Positions 45,269-56,661 are shown, numbered from the stretch's first letter. The stretch is DNA of 64,000 nt from Ceratobasidium sp. AG-K (GCA_037039685.1 JAWNGF010000014.1:930001-994000), one strand, 5' to 3'. The notes: generated by a model not told the origin, from the letters alone. Translations and numbers: made by a program.

Positions 45269-46327
45269 ATGGTCATGTTTCTCATTCCTTCTGCCATCCT
45301 TCCTAGAGTTTCTTCAATGCATGTAATACACTGGGTCTGTCCTTGTAGGGTTTGGTTCATCAGGAGATCAAAATTGTTCAACCTATTGTTGATTTGTTCG
45401 GAATTTTCAACTGATCATTCAAAGACTTCAAGGATTTGTTGTTGAATGCAATCCACATTCCTAAGCCTTTTGTAGAAAGTGTTGACTCCATCTTCCATTC
45501 TAGAAGCAATGCGCTCAATTTGCTGCATCATGTTTGTCGTATCTTGGGTTTGTAGATCCCATCGTCATTCCAACCCTTCAATTCTAAGGGCTTGGACTGC
45601 ATTCTCCCATTGATATTGGATCTGAAGGGTGTTGAAGATCCTTTCCAGGGCTTGGATTGGATTTCCCTCCATGTTTTCCATCAGTTGTTCTTGTCTCAGT
45701 CCTTCATCCTGTGAAATTGACTCAATGCTTCCTTGTGATTGGAAGGTTGATGGCATGCTCAGGGCACTGTGAGCGCTAGGGACTTCTACTAGTGGTGGCA
45801 TGGACGCAGGGGTGACTACCGGTGGTGGGAATTGCATTTCAAAGTCAGGAAATGCTAAAGGACGTCTAGTCCCTGTTGTCCCAGTGTTTGATGGTCCTGG
45901 GGTTGCATTTCTAAGTGGTCCTGGTATCCTAATCACACGCACAGCCCTAGGGCTAATCACACTTTCCCCATGGAGAGTGATGACTGGAGCTGCTGGTGGT
46001 GGTGTGTTGATTGGATTTTCAACTACTTGAATTGTTGGTGAGGTGGACCTTTGCTTGTTTGAACCCCTGGTTTCTTCTCAAGTTCCTGATGTTTTGATAA
46101 TGTTGCTGATTCCTCCGGGGACACTGGTGGAAGGAGGTCTTGATGCACGGCTGGCACTTCTAAGTGGTGCCGTCCAGTCTCCTGCCCGTTCCCTTGCACT
46201 CTTGAGGGGTTTGATACGATTTCAACTATTGTTGCTGTGGAGCCTTGCTCCTTTGAGATGCTGCACTTGAGGATCGATTGTCCATGTTGTCATGTGACCT
46301 TGTTTTCTTGTGGCTCAGTGTACTAAG

Positions 46328-46336
46328 AGCTTGCTT
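46328..46336 (-). promoter_or_regulatory. Candidate self-primer binding site of family D
   Basis: Element-strand AAGCAAGCT, 5 nt inside the 5' LTR, pairs with AGCTTGCTT of the LTR (plus-strand 46553-46561), extended by one G-U. The LTR site lies about 30 nt after TATATATA, as in family A. Confidence 0.45.
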
Positions 46337-46341
46337 CACAA

Positions 46342-46838
46342 TGTCTCAACCTACTAATGCCTATGGTTGACGACTGCTAATGACCTTTGAGATGTGGAAC
46401 AATATGTGATAAGTCTTCTTAGACTCTATCACTAAGGTGGACAAACGCTAGTCTTGACACTACAAGTCACTAGCTCCTAAGTCCAAGTGGCTGCGCTACA
46501 GGCTAAGTAGCCAAGTGCCTCTGATCACACTGCAGGGAGAGTTGATGAGGCAAAGCAAGCTGGGGATGACCATGCTTGCAAGCCAGTATATATACTCAGA
46601 AAACAAGTGAGTCATAGTATATACATGAGTCACAGGTCTTAGTCAGAGTCCAAGTCAAAAAGGGGGCTGCGCAGGCCAGCCAATAGAAAACAGCATGAGT
46701 CATATGACTCATGGTGACACATCATCCATACACCTTACTAAACCAGGGAGAGGGCGCAGAGGAGAGAAAGGGTGCTTAAGGCGCCAGTACTAGCCACAAG
46801 ACCGCAGACAGAGAAAGAGGGAGGGACAGGTCACAACA
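46342..46838 (-). repeat. Family D LTR (5' LTR)
   Basis: 497 nt, TGTCTCAACC to GGTCACAACA, followed by TTTCT. The palindrome ATGAGTCATATGACTCAT is at 46695-46712. A handful of differences from the 3' LTR indicate an older insertion than P. Confidence 0.92.
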
Positions 46839-47612
46839 TTTCTCCACACATCTTCATCAATTCAGTTGAAACAGAACCACAGGGCATGGCATCAACTATG
46901 GATATTTGAGAGGCAATCAGAGATCAGACGCAGAAGGACAATTATGTTACGTCAATCTGGGCCTTCCTTAGCAACCAACCAGAGAAAGCTCCTGCCTCAG
47001 TCCAGAAGGAATTCAAAGACTGGAAGATAAGGGACAACTTACTGTACCACAAAGGAAGGATTTATGTCCCAAACAACAATGAAATCAAGTGTCAGATTTT
47101 AGAACTCCATCATGACAACAAAGCAGTAGGACACGTGGGGCAAGCAAAGACACTGGAATTGGTCAAAAGACAATATTGGTGGCCATCCATGAAGACATAC
47201 ATCAACAAATATGTGTCATCATGCGACTTGTGCCAATGCTCCAAGCCAATTCATCAGCAAACCCTTGGAGAATTACAACCGCTTGAACTTCCTTCCAAGC
47301 CCTGGCAACTCATTTTGGTTGATACGATTGTCAAACTACCACTTTCCAAAGGCCTAGACTCCATACTGGTGATCATTGATACCTTGACCAAGATGGCACA
47401 CTTCATTCCCTGCTCTGAGAAGACCACATCCCCTAAACTTGCAGAGTTATTCATGGAACACTGTTGGAAATTACACAGCACCCCAGAAACAGTAGTGTCA
47501 GATTGCAGACCCACCTTTGCATCTAGATTCATGAATGAACTCTATCAAGCCTTGAACATTCAGCCCAGACTCTCCACTGCATATCACCCTGAAACTGACA
47601 GACAAACAGAGT
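46839..47612 (+). pseudogene. Family C fragment 2: integrase
   Basis: Continues family C pol after element D. A TAG interrupts it near 46908. The zinc finger (LHHDNKAVGHVGQ to CDLCQCSKP) and core (LVDTIVKLP, VVSDCRPTF, YHPETDRQTE) are present. It stops at QTE, exactly where copy R gag sequence begins. Roughly 120 codons of integrase between here and the piece at 53530 are missing. Confidence 0.85.
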
Positions 47613-48784
47613 GCAGATATCCTTACCGCTGCACAAAACAGTGAACATAACAGCTTCCTGGTTGGGCAAGACGTAATCCGCCTAAGAAACGAAGTCAAAA
47701 TCACACAAAGACTGGTAAACAATGTACAGGAAGACCTTAACACCACAAGGCCGGCACAGTTAGCCGGGAATTAAGCAATCACCCAAGGACTAGAAGGACT
47801 AAGGGGAGACGCAAGGATTGCTATTGGATAAATTAACACCATGCAAGAGGCAATCAACAACATGCGCAAACAGATGGATGAAGCATCCCTACATGCCGTA
47901 TCACCCCCCCACCCCAAAGCAGAGTCTACCAGGCTTGACGAATTGGAACAAAGGCTACATCAGCTTTCTGAAAACCCTGACAACAGAAGGGAAAACAGGC
48001 GTCCAAAAGTAACTAGACCAGAAGCTTTCGACAGGAAGAAAGGAGAGGGAGCAGAAATGTTCATCACCCAAATGGAGAGCCACTTTGTCAGGTTGGGCGA
48101 CCAATACAGCTTGGGACAAGAACGAATTAGAGAAGCACTAGCCAATTTCAAATCGGATAACAGATCCACTACACATTGGGCACAGGTGCTACTCCGATCC
48201 ATGAACAATGGAGTACCTGATCCAAACCTAACGTCATGGGAAACATTCAAATCGCACTTCATGGAACAATTTAGCAACCCTAACAAGAAGGCTAAAGCAG
48301 AAGCCAATATCTGGAAAAGCAAACAAGTCAACTCAGTAGCAAACTATGCAACAGAATTCCAATTTCACATGGTAGATGTGAATTGGGGGGAAGAAGCCCT
48401 TATCAACCAATTCAAGGAAGGACTCAAGCCGGAGATCAAAACAGAATTGGCACAATTCAAACTTTCCCTTATCAACGAGGATGGAACTGAAAGGCACCTT
48501 AACCTTAACCAATGGATCACTCTTGTGATCTCCATTGACCAGAAATTGCAACAGATCAAGGCATTCACCGGGAAGAAAACACCCCAGTCAACCACTACTG
48601 GGCAAACCTCTACAAAGCGGCTTCCAGACAAGGTATACAAGGCAAGAATAGCATCAAACCGATGCCTGAAGTGCGGCCAAGAAGGTCACTGTTCGCTCAA
48701 ATGCTCTTGAAAGGAGTGGATAACAACTGAGCCCAGCATAAAGGGGAGAGAAGCCACGATAATAGAGGATTAGGGAAAAGAAGG
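47613..48784 (+). pseudogene. Family A gag of R, truncated
   Basis: Lacks the N-terminus. An open piece 47841-48710 contains the gag core (WAQVLLRSMNNGVPDPNL, LINQFKEGLKPEIKTELAQ) and knuckle (CLKCGQEGHCSLKC), then stops at TGA where other copies have a Lys/Pro-Ser continuation. Slippery GGGAAAA is retained at 48773-48779 with the GGTCTC/GAGACC stem (48785-48790, 48809-48814). Confidence 0.8.
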
Positions 48785-51700
48785 GGTCTCCCTCTAACTG
48801 TGTGTGGAGAGACCAAAGAACTGGCAAAGGAAACAATGTACTTTAGAGCAACAAACGAATCAACCATTGTTTACACAAACATCGCCGGAATCACAGAACC
48901 AGTCCCTACTATCATTGATTCTGGAGCTTCTAAGAACTTTATGGACATCTCTTGGGCCCGCTCCAACAACATTCCTCTCATTGAGCTTCCCTCTCCACAA
49001 AAAGTAATTGGCATCCAGGGAAAAGAACTCTCACACCAAATACGCTACAAAGCCAAGCTTGTACTAGACGTAGAAGGAAAAACCTTCAAACAAATCTTTT
49101 TTGCTATGCCTACTGGAGAAACCAAGCTCATTTTAGGACTTGAATGGTTAGAAGAAGCAAACCCTGATATTAACTGGAAGACAAAGCACATATCATGGCA
49201 ACCTGAACCCATACAGGCAAGAACAGCCTCAATAGATGACCTACCAGAAGAATTCAAGGAATTTGCCAACATGTTTAGCAAGGAAAAGTTCAAAAGAATC
49301 CCGGAACATCGCCCATACAACTGCGCCATCGACTTCAAGGAAGGGGCTGAACTTCCAAAACTGGCCAGACCTAACCCGCTCTCACCAGCCAAATCAATTG
49401 CACTAAGGGAATACCTGGATGAGGAAATCGCTGCTGGGAAAATTTGACCCAGCAAATCCCCCATTGCGTCACCTTGTTTCTTTGTCAAAAAACCTATCAA
49501 TCCAAAGAATCCAGAAGCAGTGCGACAATTACAGCTTTCTCAAGACCTCAGAGGAGTAAACACCATTACAAAGGACGACAGGTTCCCAATGCCCTTAATG
49601 GAAGATCTTCTGGATAAAATCAAGGATGCAAAAAATTTTCTCCAAAATTGATCTACGCATGGGTTTCAACAACATCAGAATTAGGGAAGGGGACGAATGG
49701 AAGACAGCCTTCAGAACCAAGGAAGGCCTGTTCAAATACATTGTCATGCCATTTGGGCTAAAAAATGCACCCGCTATTTTCCAAAGACACATGAACCACA
49801 TCTTCTACAACCTTATTGACATATGTGTCATAGTATACATTGACAACATCCTAATCTTCTCTAAAGACAGAAGCCAACATACTATAAATGTCAGGAAGGT
49901 GCTGAAGATCTTACTGGATGAAAACCTATTTGCAAAACTCCCAAAATGCGAATTCTCTGTCACCAAACTTACATACACCAGACTTGGAATCAGTGATTCT
50001 GGCATCTCTATGGAGGAAGAGAAGGTCAAGGCGATAAAGGAATGGATGGAACTGAAAACAGCCAAGAAGGTTCAAGCATTCCTAGGATTCGCAAACTTCT
50101 ACCAAAGATTTGTACCAAATTTTAGCCGTTTAGCAAAACCCTTAACAACCCTTACAAGAAAGGATAACAAATGGAAATGGGAGAAGGATCAACAGGAGGC
50201 TTTCGAGGCCCTGAAAGCAGAAATTAGCAAGGAGCCCACACTATGCCATCCTGACCCTGCAAAACCCTTTTTTCTGGAAACGGATGTGAGCAGAGTAGCA
50301 ATGGGGGCAATTCTGTCTCAAAGGCAAGACAATGGCTACCTACACCCTATAGCATTCCTATCAAAATCCTTCAATGAGGCTCAGCTGAACTACGACGTCC
50401 ATGACAAGGATCTTATGGTGATCATAGAATCACTTGCACATTGGAGGTTATACATTGAGGGAACAAAGGATCCAATCACTATCTACACCAATCACAGGAA
50501 CCTACAGTTCTGGAAAGAAGCAAGAACGTTCCACTGTCAACACACAAGATGGCATCAACTGCTGGCTTCCTACAACTTTGATATCATATACCATCCTGGA
50601 ATCCTTTTGTCTAAGCCAGACCAGTTGTCAAGACAATCTGACCATGAGGATATTCCCACACCGGAACAAATTATGATATCCGCTGAAAAATTTAAAGGAT
50701 TTATGGGACAGATGGACACAGACATTATGGCAACTATCAAGGAGGCACAAGAAACGGATGAAGGACTGGCGAAAATCAGGGAAATCTGCAAATCAAGGGA
50801 AATGCTACCAAGAACCTTACAACACAGCACAAAAGATTACGACTTCAAGGAGGGACTAATATGGTACAAAGGGAAAATTTACGTCCCGGAAGATAAGGAA
50901 GCCAGACTGTCCATCATGCAACTACACCACGACTCAAGGATTGCAGGGCATCAGGGACAAGCCAGGACATTGGAACTAATAGCAAGAACATACTTCTGGC
51001 CAGGGATGAAGCAGAGCGTAAACAGATACGTGGAATCCTGTGAGACCTGCCAATGAACAAGGGGATCAAAGTCAATAGTACCAATCAAACCTCTAGAAAT
51101 TGCAAATGGTCCCTGGGAAGACATAGCATTTGACTTTGTGGTGAAATTGCCAAAGTCCAGAGGGTTAGACAGCATCATGGTAGTGGTGGATTTGTTCTCA
51201 AGAATGGCACACTTCATACCCTGCAAAGAATCTCACACAGTGAGCAAGCTGGCAAATCTTTTTATCACAAATGTTTGGAAACTACACGGCTTTCCAAAAA
51301 GCATGATCTCCGACCAAGGGACTACTTTCAATTCCAAACTTATGAAGGCCGTTTTCGAGAGAATTGGGACTAGACTAAGCTTCAGCACTGCCTACCACCC
51401 CCAGACAGATGGAGTGACAGAAAGAATCAACCAATGGATGGAAGGCTGGCTATGATCCTTTGTCAACTACTGACAAGATGATTGGGCGGACTTGTTACCT
51501 ATTGCAGAATTCAGTTATAATCTGCAGAAGCACCGTGTAACAGGAAGTTCCCCTTTTGCAATAGTCTACGGCAGGGAACCATTGTGGAACATCTCTTTGG
51601 AAAAAACAACGGTTCCTGAAGCAAACACCATTACGGAAAAATGGCATAGCATCCATGACGAAGCTATTGCATCAATGGAAAACCAAAGGCTCCTGGAGGA

Positions 51701-52667
51701 AGAACCAAAAAACAAGTACCAGGAAGGAGATCTAGTATGGCTGTTGGGAAGAAACATCCAAACAAAAAGACCCTCAAAGAAGCTGGATAACAAGAAGCAT
51801 GGACCATTTGTTGTGAAGCGGAAGATAGGATCACATGCTTATGAGCTCACTCTGCCAGCAACAATGAGGGTCCACCCTGTTTTCCACATCAACTTGCTCA
51901 GCCCTTACATAGAAGACACAGAGTTCAGGCAAAACCAACCCCAACCACTGCCGATAATTACTGAAGAAGGAGAAGAAGAATATGAAGTAGAAAAGATTTT
52001 GGACTGGAAGGAGACAAAGGATGGTCATTTTTACAGGGTCAGATGGAAGGGTTATGGAAGTGAAGAGGACACGGAACAAAGGGCAGAAGATTTTGGCCAC
52101 CTTTTGAAGATCATCAAGGACCTTCTACGCCGACACCCCAAGGCTCCCATGCCATCTAACTACGTCCCAGGAAAGATAAAAGGCAGAGGAGGGGCAACTG
52201 GTAGTGGTACTTGCAAAACTTGCTCATTATCCAACTTGCTCTACACACTCCACACTCTAAATCTCTTTTGCTCCTCACAATGCCCGCCGTCACCCGCTCT
52301 ACAATTACCAACAACCTCATCCGCGTCCTTGAAGGGCCAGCCTTCCAAACAGCACACATCCTGGACTCAGGAGCAGCCCTCTACGTATTCAAACGGTCTC
52401 AACAAGGCCCCAGGTGCATGCAATACTGTGCATTGGACAACGTGCTCCACTCAGACCTGGGGGAATTCCAATGGGTGGGAAAAAAATGGCCAACATGGAT
52501 GCAATTGCAGCGGAAGGACGTATTTGTCTGCAGAGGATGTGCCGCCTTTCAAGTCTCTGAGGTCATGCTGCTGTCCACCCACATGCTTGGGGTGGTGGAA
52601 TGGGGCCAAGAAGGTGCCTACAGCAGCAAATGGGTCCCGGGATATGAAGGAAGGCCACTGTCCCTGA
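48785..52667 (+). pseudogene. Family A pol of R
   Basis: All domains are present: protease (IIDSGASKNFMD), RT with YIDN, RNase H (LETDVSRVAMGAI, Ala and Gly changed), integrase and chromodomain (YRVRWKGYGSEEDTEQRAEDFGHL). Stops at IRPSKSP (49447, TGA for CGA), in the zinc finger (51054-51056, TGA for CGG/CGA) and in the core (51453-51455, TGA for CGA, and a second close by), plus a frame change near 49625. The frame after the chromodomain stays open to 52667, across ORF3. Confidence 0.85.
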
Positions 52668-52990
52668 GACCCCAATGGAACAACGCCTGGGACGCAAACT
52701 TTGAGAAGGACCTGGCGGACTGGAGGATGGAGAGGGGACGCTACCAAAGGGAAAAGTTTCAGTGGAAACCATACTGGTGGCAGGAGAAGGATGCAGATGT
52801 GTTGCAATGGAAGGAGGTAGAGGGGGATGTGCGCACATGGGATAAGGACTTTGTGGAACTGCAGGAGAGGGTCTTGGACTGGTCAAAGGTGGACTGGACA
52901 AAGGAGGAGACATGGGAAGAGTGGGAGAAGTTCTCGGACGAACCAGGTAATACTGTGTTCAACCCGATTGACTTGAAGAGCAGATGCTAG
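52280..52990 (+). pseudogene. ORF3 of R, 3' truncated
   Basis: Reads MPAVTRSTITNN onward with the full CRGC motif (FVCRGCAAFQVSEVMLL) and the Trp-rich half (QWKPYWWQEKD, DWTKEETWEEWEKF). A deletion just after NPIDL joins it to KSRC and a stop at 52988-52990, removing the acidic tail. It has no internal stop, unlike X1 and X2. Confidence 0.78.
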
Positions 52991-53061
52991 CCAAGATCAA
53001 GGATTGCGAGATCCAATGAAGCCCATCCAGGTCCCCTAGATGGACTCTTAAGGGGGAGTAA

Positions 53062-53529
53062 TGTTGTGAGCTAGCCCACTCCATTGGTCTTGTCTTGCGT
53101 CTTGCCCTTCTGTTCTCTCCTTTGTTGTTCTGTTTGTTTGTTGTTTGTTGTTTCCTGTGCTGTGTTGCCACATCCTTGTGGTTTCTCTGTTACATCGTGT
53201 AACGTGGCTGTGCTTTGTATGAGTCATGACTGCCTGCGCAGCATGACTCACTTGGACACTCCTGACTGGCTTGCTTGTGTGACTTGTGTGGCTGCGTCCT
53301 GTATGACTCGGCCTGTTTCTTAATATATATAGAGGACCAACAAGCCTGGTAACCCCAGCTTGTTTTGTCTTGTCAAAACATTCCCTTTGAGTGACACTTA
53401 GAACCACCCCTACCCTTTAGAGCCTACAGACACTTAAGTGTGTTGCGGTTCAAGAGGTCACTTAGGTCTTAGTGCCGTCCACTCTCCATTGCGACCTGTC
53501 TCACAGCCACCTAGAAGAAGCTTACGACA
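53062..53529 (+). repeat. Family A LTR (3' LTR of R)
   Basis: 468 nt, TGTTGTGAGC to GCTTACGACA, preceded by TTAAGGGGGAGTAA. The TA-rich core (TATATATA) and AGCTTGTTTTGT are retained. The flank is GTAGG. Confidence 0.92.
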
Positions 53530-54053
53530 GTAGGAAGGAATGCATATCAACTGGAAGTCCCACCTTCCATGAGCATGCACCTGGTAGTCAACGTCTTGTG
53601 ACTAGCCAAGTATGAGGAGGACAAGATTGAGGGTTGCCATGTGGAACCACCCCCTGCTATAGAAACACCTGAAGGGGAGGAGGAATATGAGGTCAAAAAA
53701 ATACAGAGTTCCAGGATCAAGAAGGGAGTTTTGGAATATTTTGTCAAGTGGAAAGGTTACACGTTGGAACATGATTCTTGGGAACCTTTGGAAAACCTCA
53801 GCAATGCATCAGAACTCATTGAGGAGTTCCATCTGGAACATCCTGAAGCCATCATGGAAGTCCCCAGGGTTACCAGGAAGCAATGCCATGAGGAAACAAA
53901 GGATGACTCAGCAGCCAAACAGAAGGAAGAACGGCCCATGAGGCGTTCTAAGCAAATAAAAGAGGTGGCCAGGATCCAAGTTCCTCATCAAAAGGTTTTT
54001 ACTTTCCTCCCTCCTGCACTAAAACCACCTCCTACCCTTGCTTCATTCACTGT
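53530..54053 (+). pseudogene. Family C fragment 3: integrase end and canonical chromodomain
   Basis: Resumes family C pol after R (GRNAYQLELP), with a TGA near 53599. The chromodomain (about 53680-53850) reads YEVKKIQSS to YFVKWKGYTLEHDSWEPLENL and keeps the aromatic residues (Tyr, Trp, Trp) that bind methylated histone H3 in this fold. A basic tail follows (RRSKQIKEVA). It differs from families A, B and D, where Trp-Glu-Pro is replaced. Confidence 0.82.
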
Positions 54054-54056
54054 GCA

Positions 54057-54563
54057 ATGTCTGGTTCTACCCTCTCTTCCAACACCTGCATGGTCCACAT
54101 CTATCAGGACCTCTATACATGCTTGGCCTCCTTCAAGCGGACACTTGAATTCATCCCCCCCCTCAAAAACGGCCAGTATTGGCACTCTGGGATGCAGCAG
54201 GCATTCTACTTCATTGTTGGAGCCTGCTCTTGTCACTGCCGCCCCCCCCCCCCCTGTTCTTTTGTTGGTCACCCCCTTGTCCAGTGGAACAACTGGATTG
54301 CCCATGAGGCCCAGGACATCCACAATGCCTGGGAAATCATGGACACCTTGAGGTGTTCCAGGTTGGGTCTCCAAGACCCCTTCCAGGTCATTGACCTCAC
54401 CAAGGGCCCTGGGTGCAAAGAGCCCATCATTGACTTGACAGATGACAACAAGGAGGATGTCTGGAAAGGTGCTGGGACAGTGGAGGACCCTTTTGTGCCA
54501 AACGATGAGGAGGAGTTTGTCTTGGTTAGTTGCAGGTTGTCTGTTTTGTCTCTTGTAGAGTGA
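54057..54563 (+). CDS. Third ORF of family C with SUMO-interaction-like motifs
   Basis: 168 codons from MSGSTLSSNTC to TAG, after pol and before the polypurine tract (GAAAGGGGGGTAG). I recognise no domain and no clear similarity to ORF3 of families A, B and D apart from position and size class. It has a Trp/His-rich middle (WNNWIAHEAQDIHNAW) and two motifs of the SUMO-interacting type, QVIDLTKG and PIIDLTDDNKED, the second followed by acidic residues as in known SIMs. A 13-nt C run (54242-54254) lies inside the frame and may be unstable. No signal peptide or membrane helix. Function unknown; SUMO binding is inferred. Confidence 0.55.
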   Translation: MSGSTLSSNTCMVHIYQDLYTCLASFKRTLEFIPPLKNGQYWHSGMQQAFYFIVGACSCHCRPPPPCSFVGHPLVQWNNWIAHEAQDIHNAWEIMDTLRCSRLGLQDPFQVIDLTKGPGCKEPIIDLTDDNKEDVWKGAGTVEDPFVPNDEEEFVLVSCRLSVLSLVE

Positions 54564-54587
54564 GCCCCAGACTAGAAAGGGGGGTAG

Positions 54588-55022
54588 TGTCACGATCCTT
54601 TCTTTCTCTTCTGTTTGCCCTGTGTTTGGTCTCGTTCTTCTCGCCTGGGCGCATTTAGTCGCCTTTCTGCAAGCCATGTTCGCGGGACATGCCGGCCTGG
54701 CTTGTTCCCTTCTCTCCTTGGTGTCCATGGACTTATCACGTTTCCTTTGTCTTGTCCTCGCTTCTCTTGGACTCTTGTCTTTTCTTGTTTTGGTGTCTGT
54801 TGTCGCCTGCTCTCTATTGTACACTGCCACAGTAGTTAGTATATATACCAGCAACATAAGTCTTGCCTCCACAAGACTTGTTCTCTTGTTGTTTTCCCCA
54901 ATCACTTGTTGTGTGACTCACTTATGCCTTAGTGCCATACATTTGACCTTCATTGTTGTCCCAACCCCCATCCTCACCACCTGTGGAGCCTTGGCCTCCA
55001 GGGTTTGGTTAGGGTTGTGACA
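54588..55022 (+). repeat. Family C LTR (3' LTR)
   Basis: 435 nt, TGTCACGATC to GGTTGTGACA, directly after the purine tract. TATATATA lies at about 54840. Related to the solo LTR at 33233. Confidence 0.85.
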
Positions 55023-55209
55023 CTTGTCCCCAATGGCTGAGCCTGAGGTGGAGAAGAGCTCCCAACAACATAAATTACTGGTGCTGTGGTTAGTTTTGGT
55101 TTTGGTTTTGCCTTCAAGACAGAAGGATGGGGTTTCCTGGGTGAAGTTGCAAATGTTGTCAGACATCTTCCAGAGCAGAGAGAGTTTCAGGACAATCCCA
55201 CATTGAGAT

Positions 55210-56260
55210 TACCTACCTGGCATATCCATGATCACCTTAGGAATATACTCCACCTCTGAATTGGTCCCATAATCTAGTTGGGGAACTTCAATAACAACCT
55301 CCTTCTTGACAACAGGAGTGTTCCTGCTGTTCACATCCATAAGTCCATTGAACAATGAGAGTAAAGGGCAGGACATACTGGCAGTGATCAAATAGCCAGT
55401 TCTGAAGATTTTTCACTGTTTTTGGAATGTTGACTTTCATCTCTGCCAAGAGTGCAATGTACATGTTGTATATAGGAAGTTGGTTATCAGTGTCAAGAGG
55501 TGTTGGCCTGTATGTGCCAGTTGTGTGTTGGGAGATGTGGAAGTTAATCTGCAATGACCATCTGCCAAAGGCCAAAATATAGTGATTGTCCTACCATGGT
55601 GGCAAACAAGCCTAGAAACACTGATTGGCATTGGAGAGAATGCATATGAATGGAGATACCCAATGCTCTTCAACCCCTTAGAGAAATAGCAATGGTAGAT
55701 AACATCCCTAATAAGAGAGGATGAGAATGCTTTGGGATCCTGGGGAGTTTGCATCTGTATCATTGAGATGAGTATCAATCTTGTTATTAGGCAGGAGGGA
55801 CTCACCAGAGAAAGGAAAGCATCAGGCAACAAGGCCTTTACTTTCTGCTCAACTGCTGCATCATACTCCTGACAATGAAGCTTAAAAGCAGTCCTGACAT
55901 TGTTCCTGAGGGCAGGGAGTGCCTCATTCTGGACCATAGAGAAAATAAATTTAATCTTCAGTTGGAACCAGTCAACAACAGGAAAGGGTAGATGATCTAA
56001 GAACTTACATGTCCATATAAGCTTCAAGGAGAGGTAATTCAGCTTTATGGGGCTGCATCTCACCATTTAGCTTAGTCCACCCCAAGACAATCCAAGAGTC
56101 AGCCAGCATCCCAAGAGGCCTCTGTGAGCCATTCTTATCAGGCTCTGACCAGTGAGGAGTCACATTGGCATAAGGGTTTTCAGTCACCACACAGATACAA
56201 ATGAGATATTTCAACTTCTCAACAAGAGATGGGCAGGCCCAAATCAACTGAGCTGAGCTT
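55210..56260 (-). pseudogene. Degenerate minus-strand gene resembling DUF6532 proteins
   Basis: Minus-strand segments read LPALRNNVRTAFKLHCQEYD, a GT-AG intron of about 50 nt, then DPKAFSSSLIRDVIYHCYF and YAFSPMPIS, then (after a one-base frame change near 55600) AFGRWSLQINFH and a Tyr-rich helical end. Further 5' is a segment CVVTENPYANVTPHWSEP. The order resembles the fungal DUF6532 family of unknown function, recalled from pattern only. No start or complete frame can be assembled, so I call it a relic. Confidence 0.4.
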
Positions 56261-56261
56261 C

Positions 56262-56661
56262 TTGCCTCTTTGTGAGGGGAGCAGTAATACTTGTCAAAAC
56301 TGCCCCTCCTCCTCAGAAGTTTCAGGGATTACCTTGGCATCCTCTATTGTTGAAAGCAGATTAATTATGTATTTAGGTGATATTCAAATAGACATACCAG
56401 GCTCAGTTGTCTTCACCACCACAACCTTCTTCTTCCCCTTCTGGAAAATGAACAAAACTCCCTTTCCAGAGGCCTTTGAGTGGGAACCAAAAGCAGTTGG
56501 GTTGGAAAGCAGATCAGATAGACAGAACCCAGATCTGCAATGTGATATTCCAACCTACTTGGCTATGGTCACCTTGTCCAACCCATGTTTTGAGTAGGCA
56601 GTACTGTTGCCTGGCTTGGAATGGTTGTCCTGGCTTTGAGAGAGGACCCAGATTAGATATG
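56262..56661. other. No supported gene
   Basis: Short frames on both strands without domains. A minus-strand Lys/Val-rich stretch (GKKKVVVVKTTEP) near 56395-56445 could be a further exon of the preceding relic. Confidence 0.4.

Larger units (their letters stand above)
36889..46300 (-). pseudogene. Family D gag, split by insertion of copy P
   Basis: The C-terminal part (36889-38033) holds the gag core (NWAQPVLNRYNDNLDHPWLDSWEAFQ is spread over about 37480-37560) and a CCHC knuckle (CIKCGEAGHNLADC). The N-terminal part (45274-46300) is degenerate; the clearest open piece is 45565-45960, Pro/Ser-rich then helical (EQLMENMEGNPIQALERIF). Copy P was inserted at ATGGT (38039-38043 / 45269-45273). 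The gag frame ends in TAG at 36889-36891 and pol lies in the -1 frame, but no good slippery heptamer is visible. Confidence 0.75.
31200..46838 (-). mobile_element. Family D Ty3/gypsy chromovirus, full length, containing copy P
   Basis: Both LTRs are 497 nt. TTTCT flanks the element on both sides (31195-31199 and 46839-46843). Removing copy P and its duplicated ATGGT leaves about 8.4 kb: 5' LTR, gag, pol, ORF3, purine tract and 3' LTR on the minus strand. A solo family C LTR (33233-33662) also lies inside. Inserted in family C pol between RNase H and integrase. Confidence 0.93.
47613..53529 (+). mobile_element. Family A retrotransposon R, 5' truncated
   Basis: Begins abruptly inside gag (ILTAAQNSEHNSFL) joined to family C integrase and runs through pol and ORF3 to a 3' LTR (53062-53529). 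The 5' LTR, gag start and some host sequence were lost together, consistent with a deletion across the junction. Confidence 0.88.
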
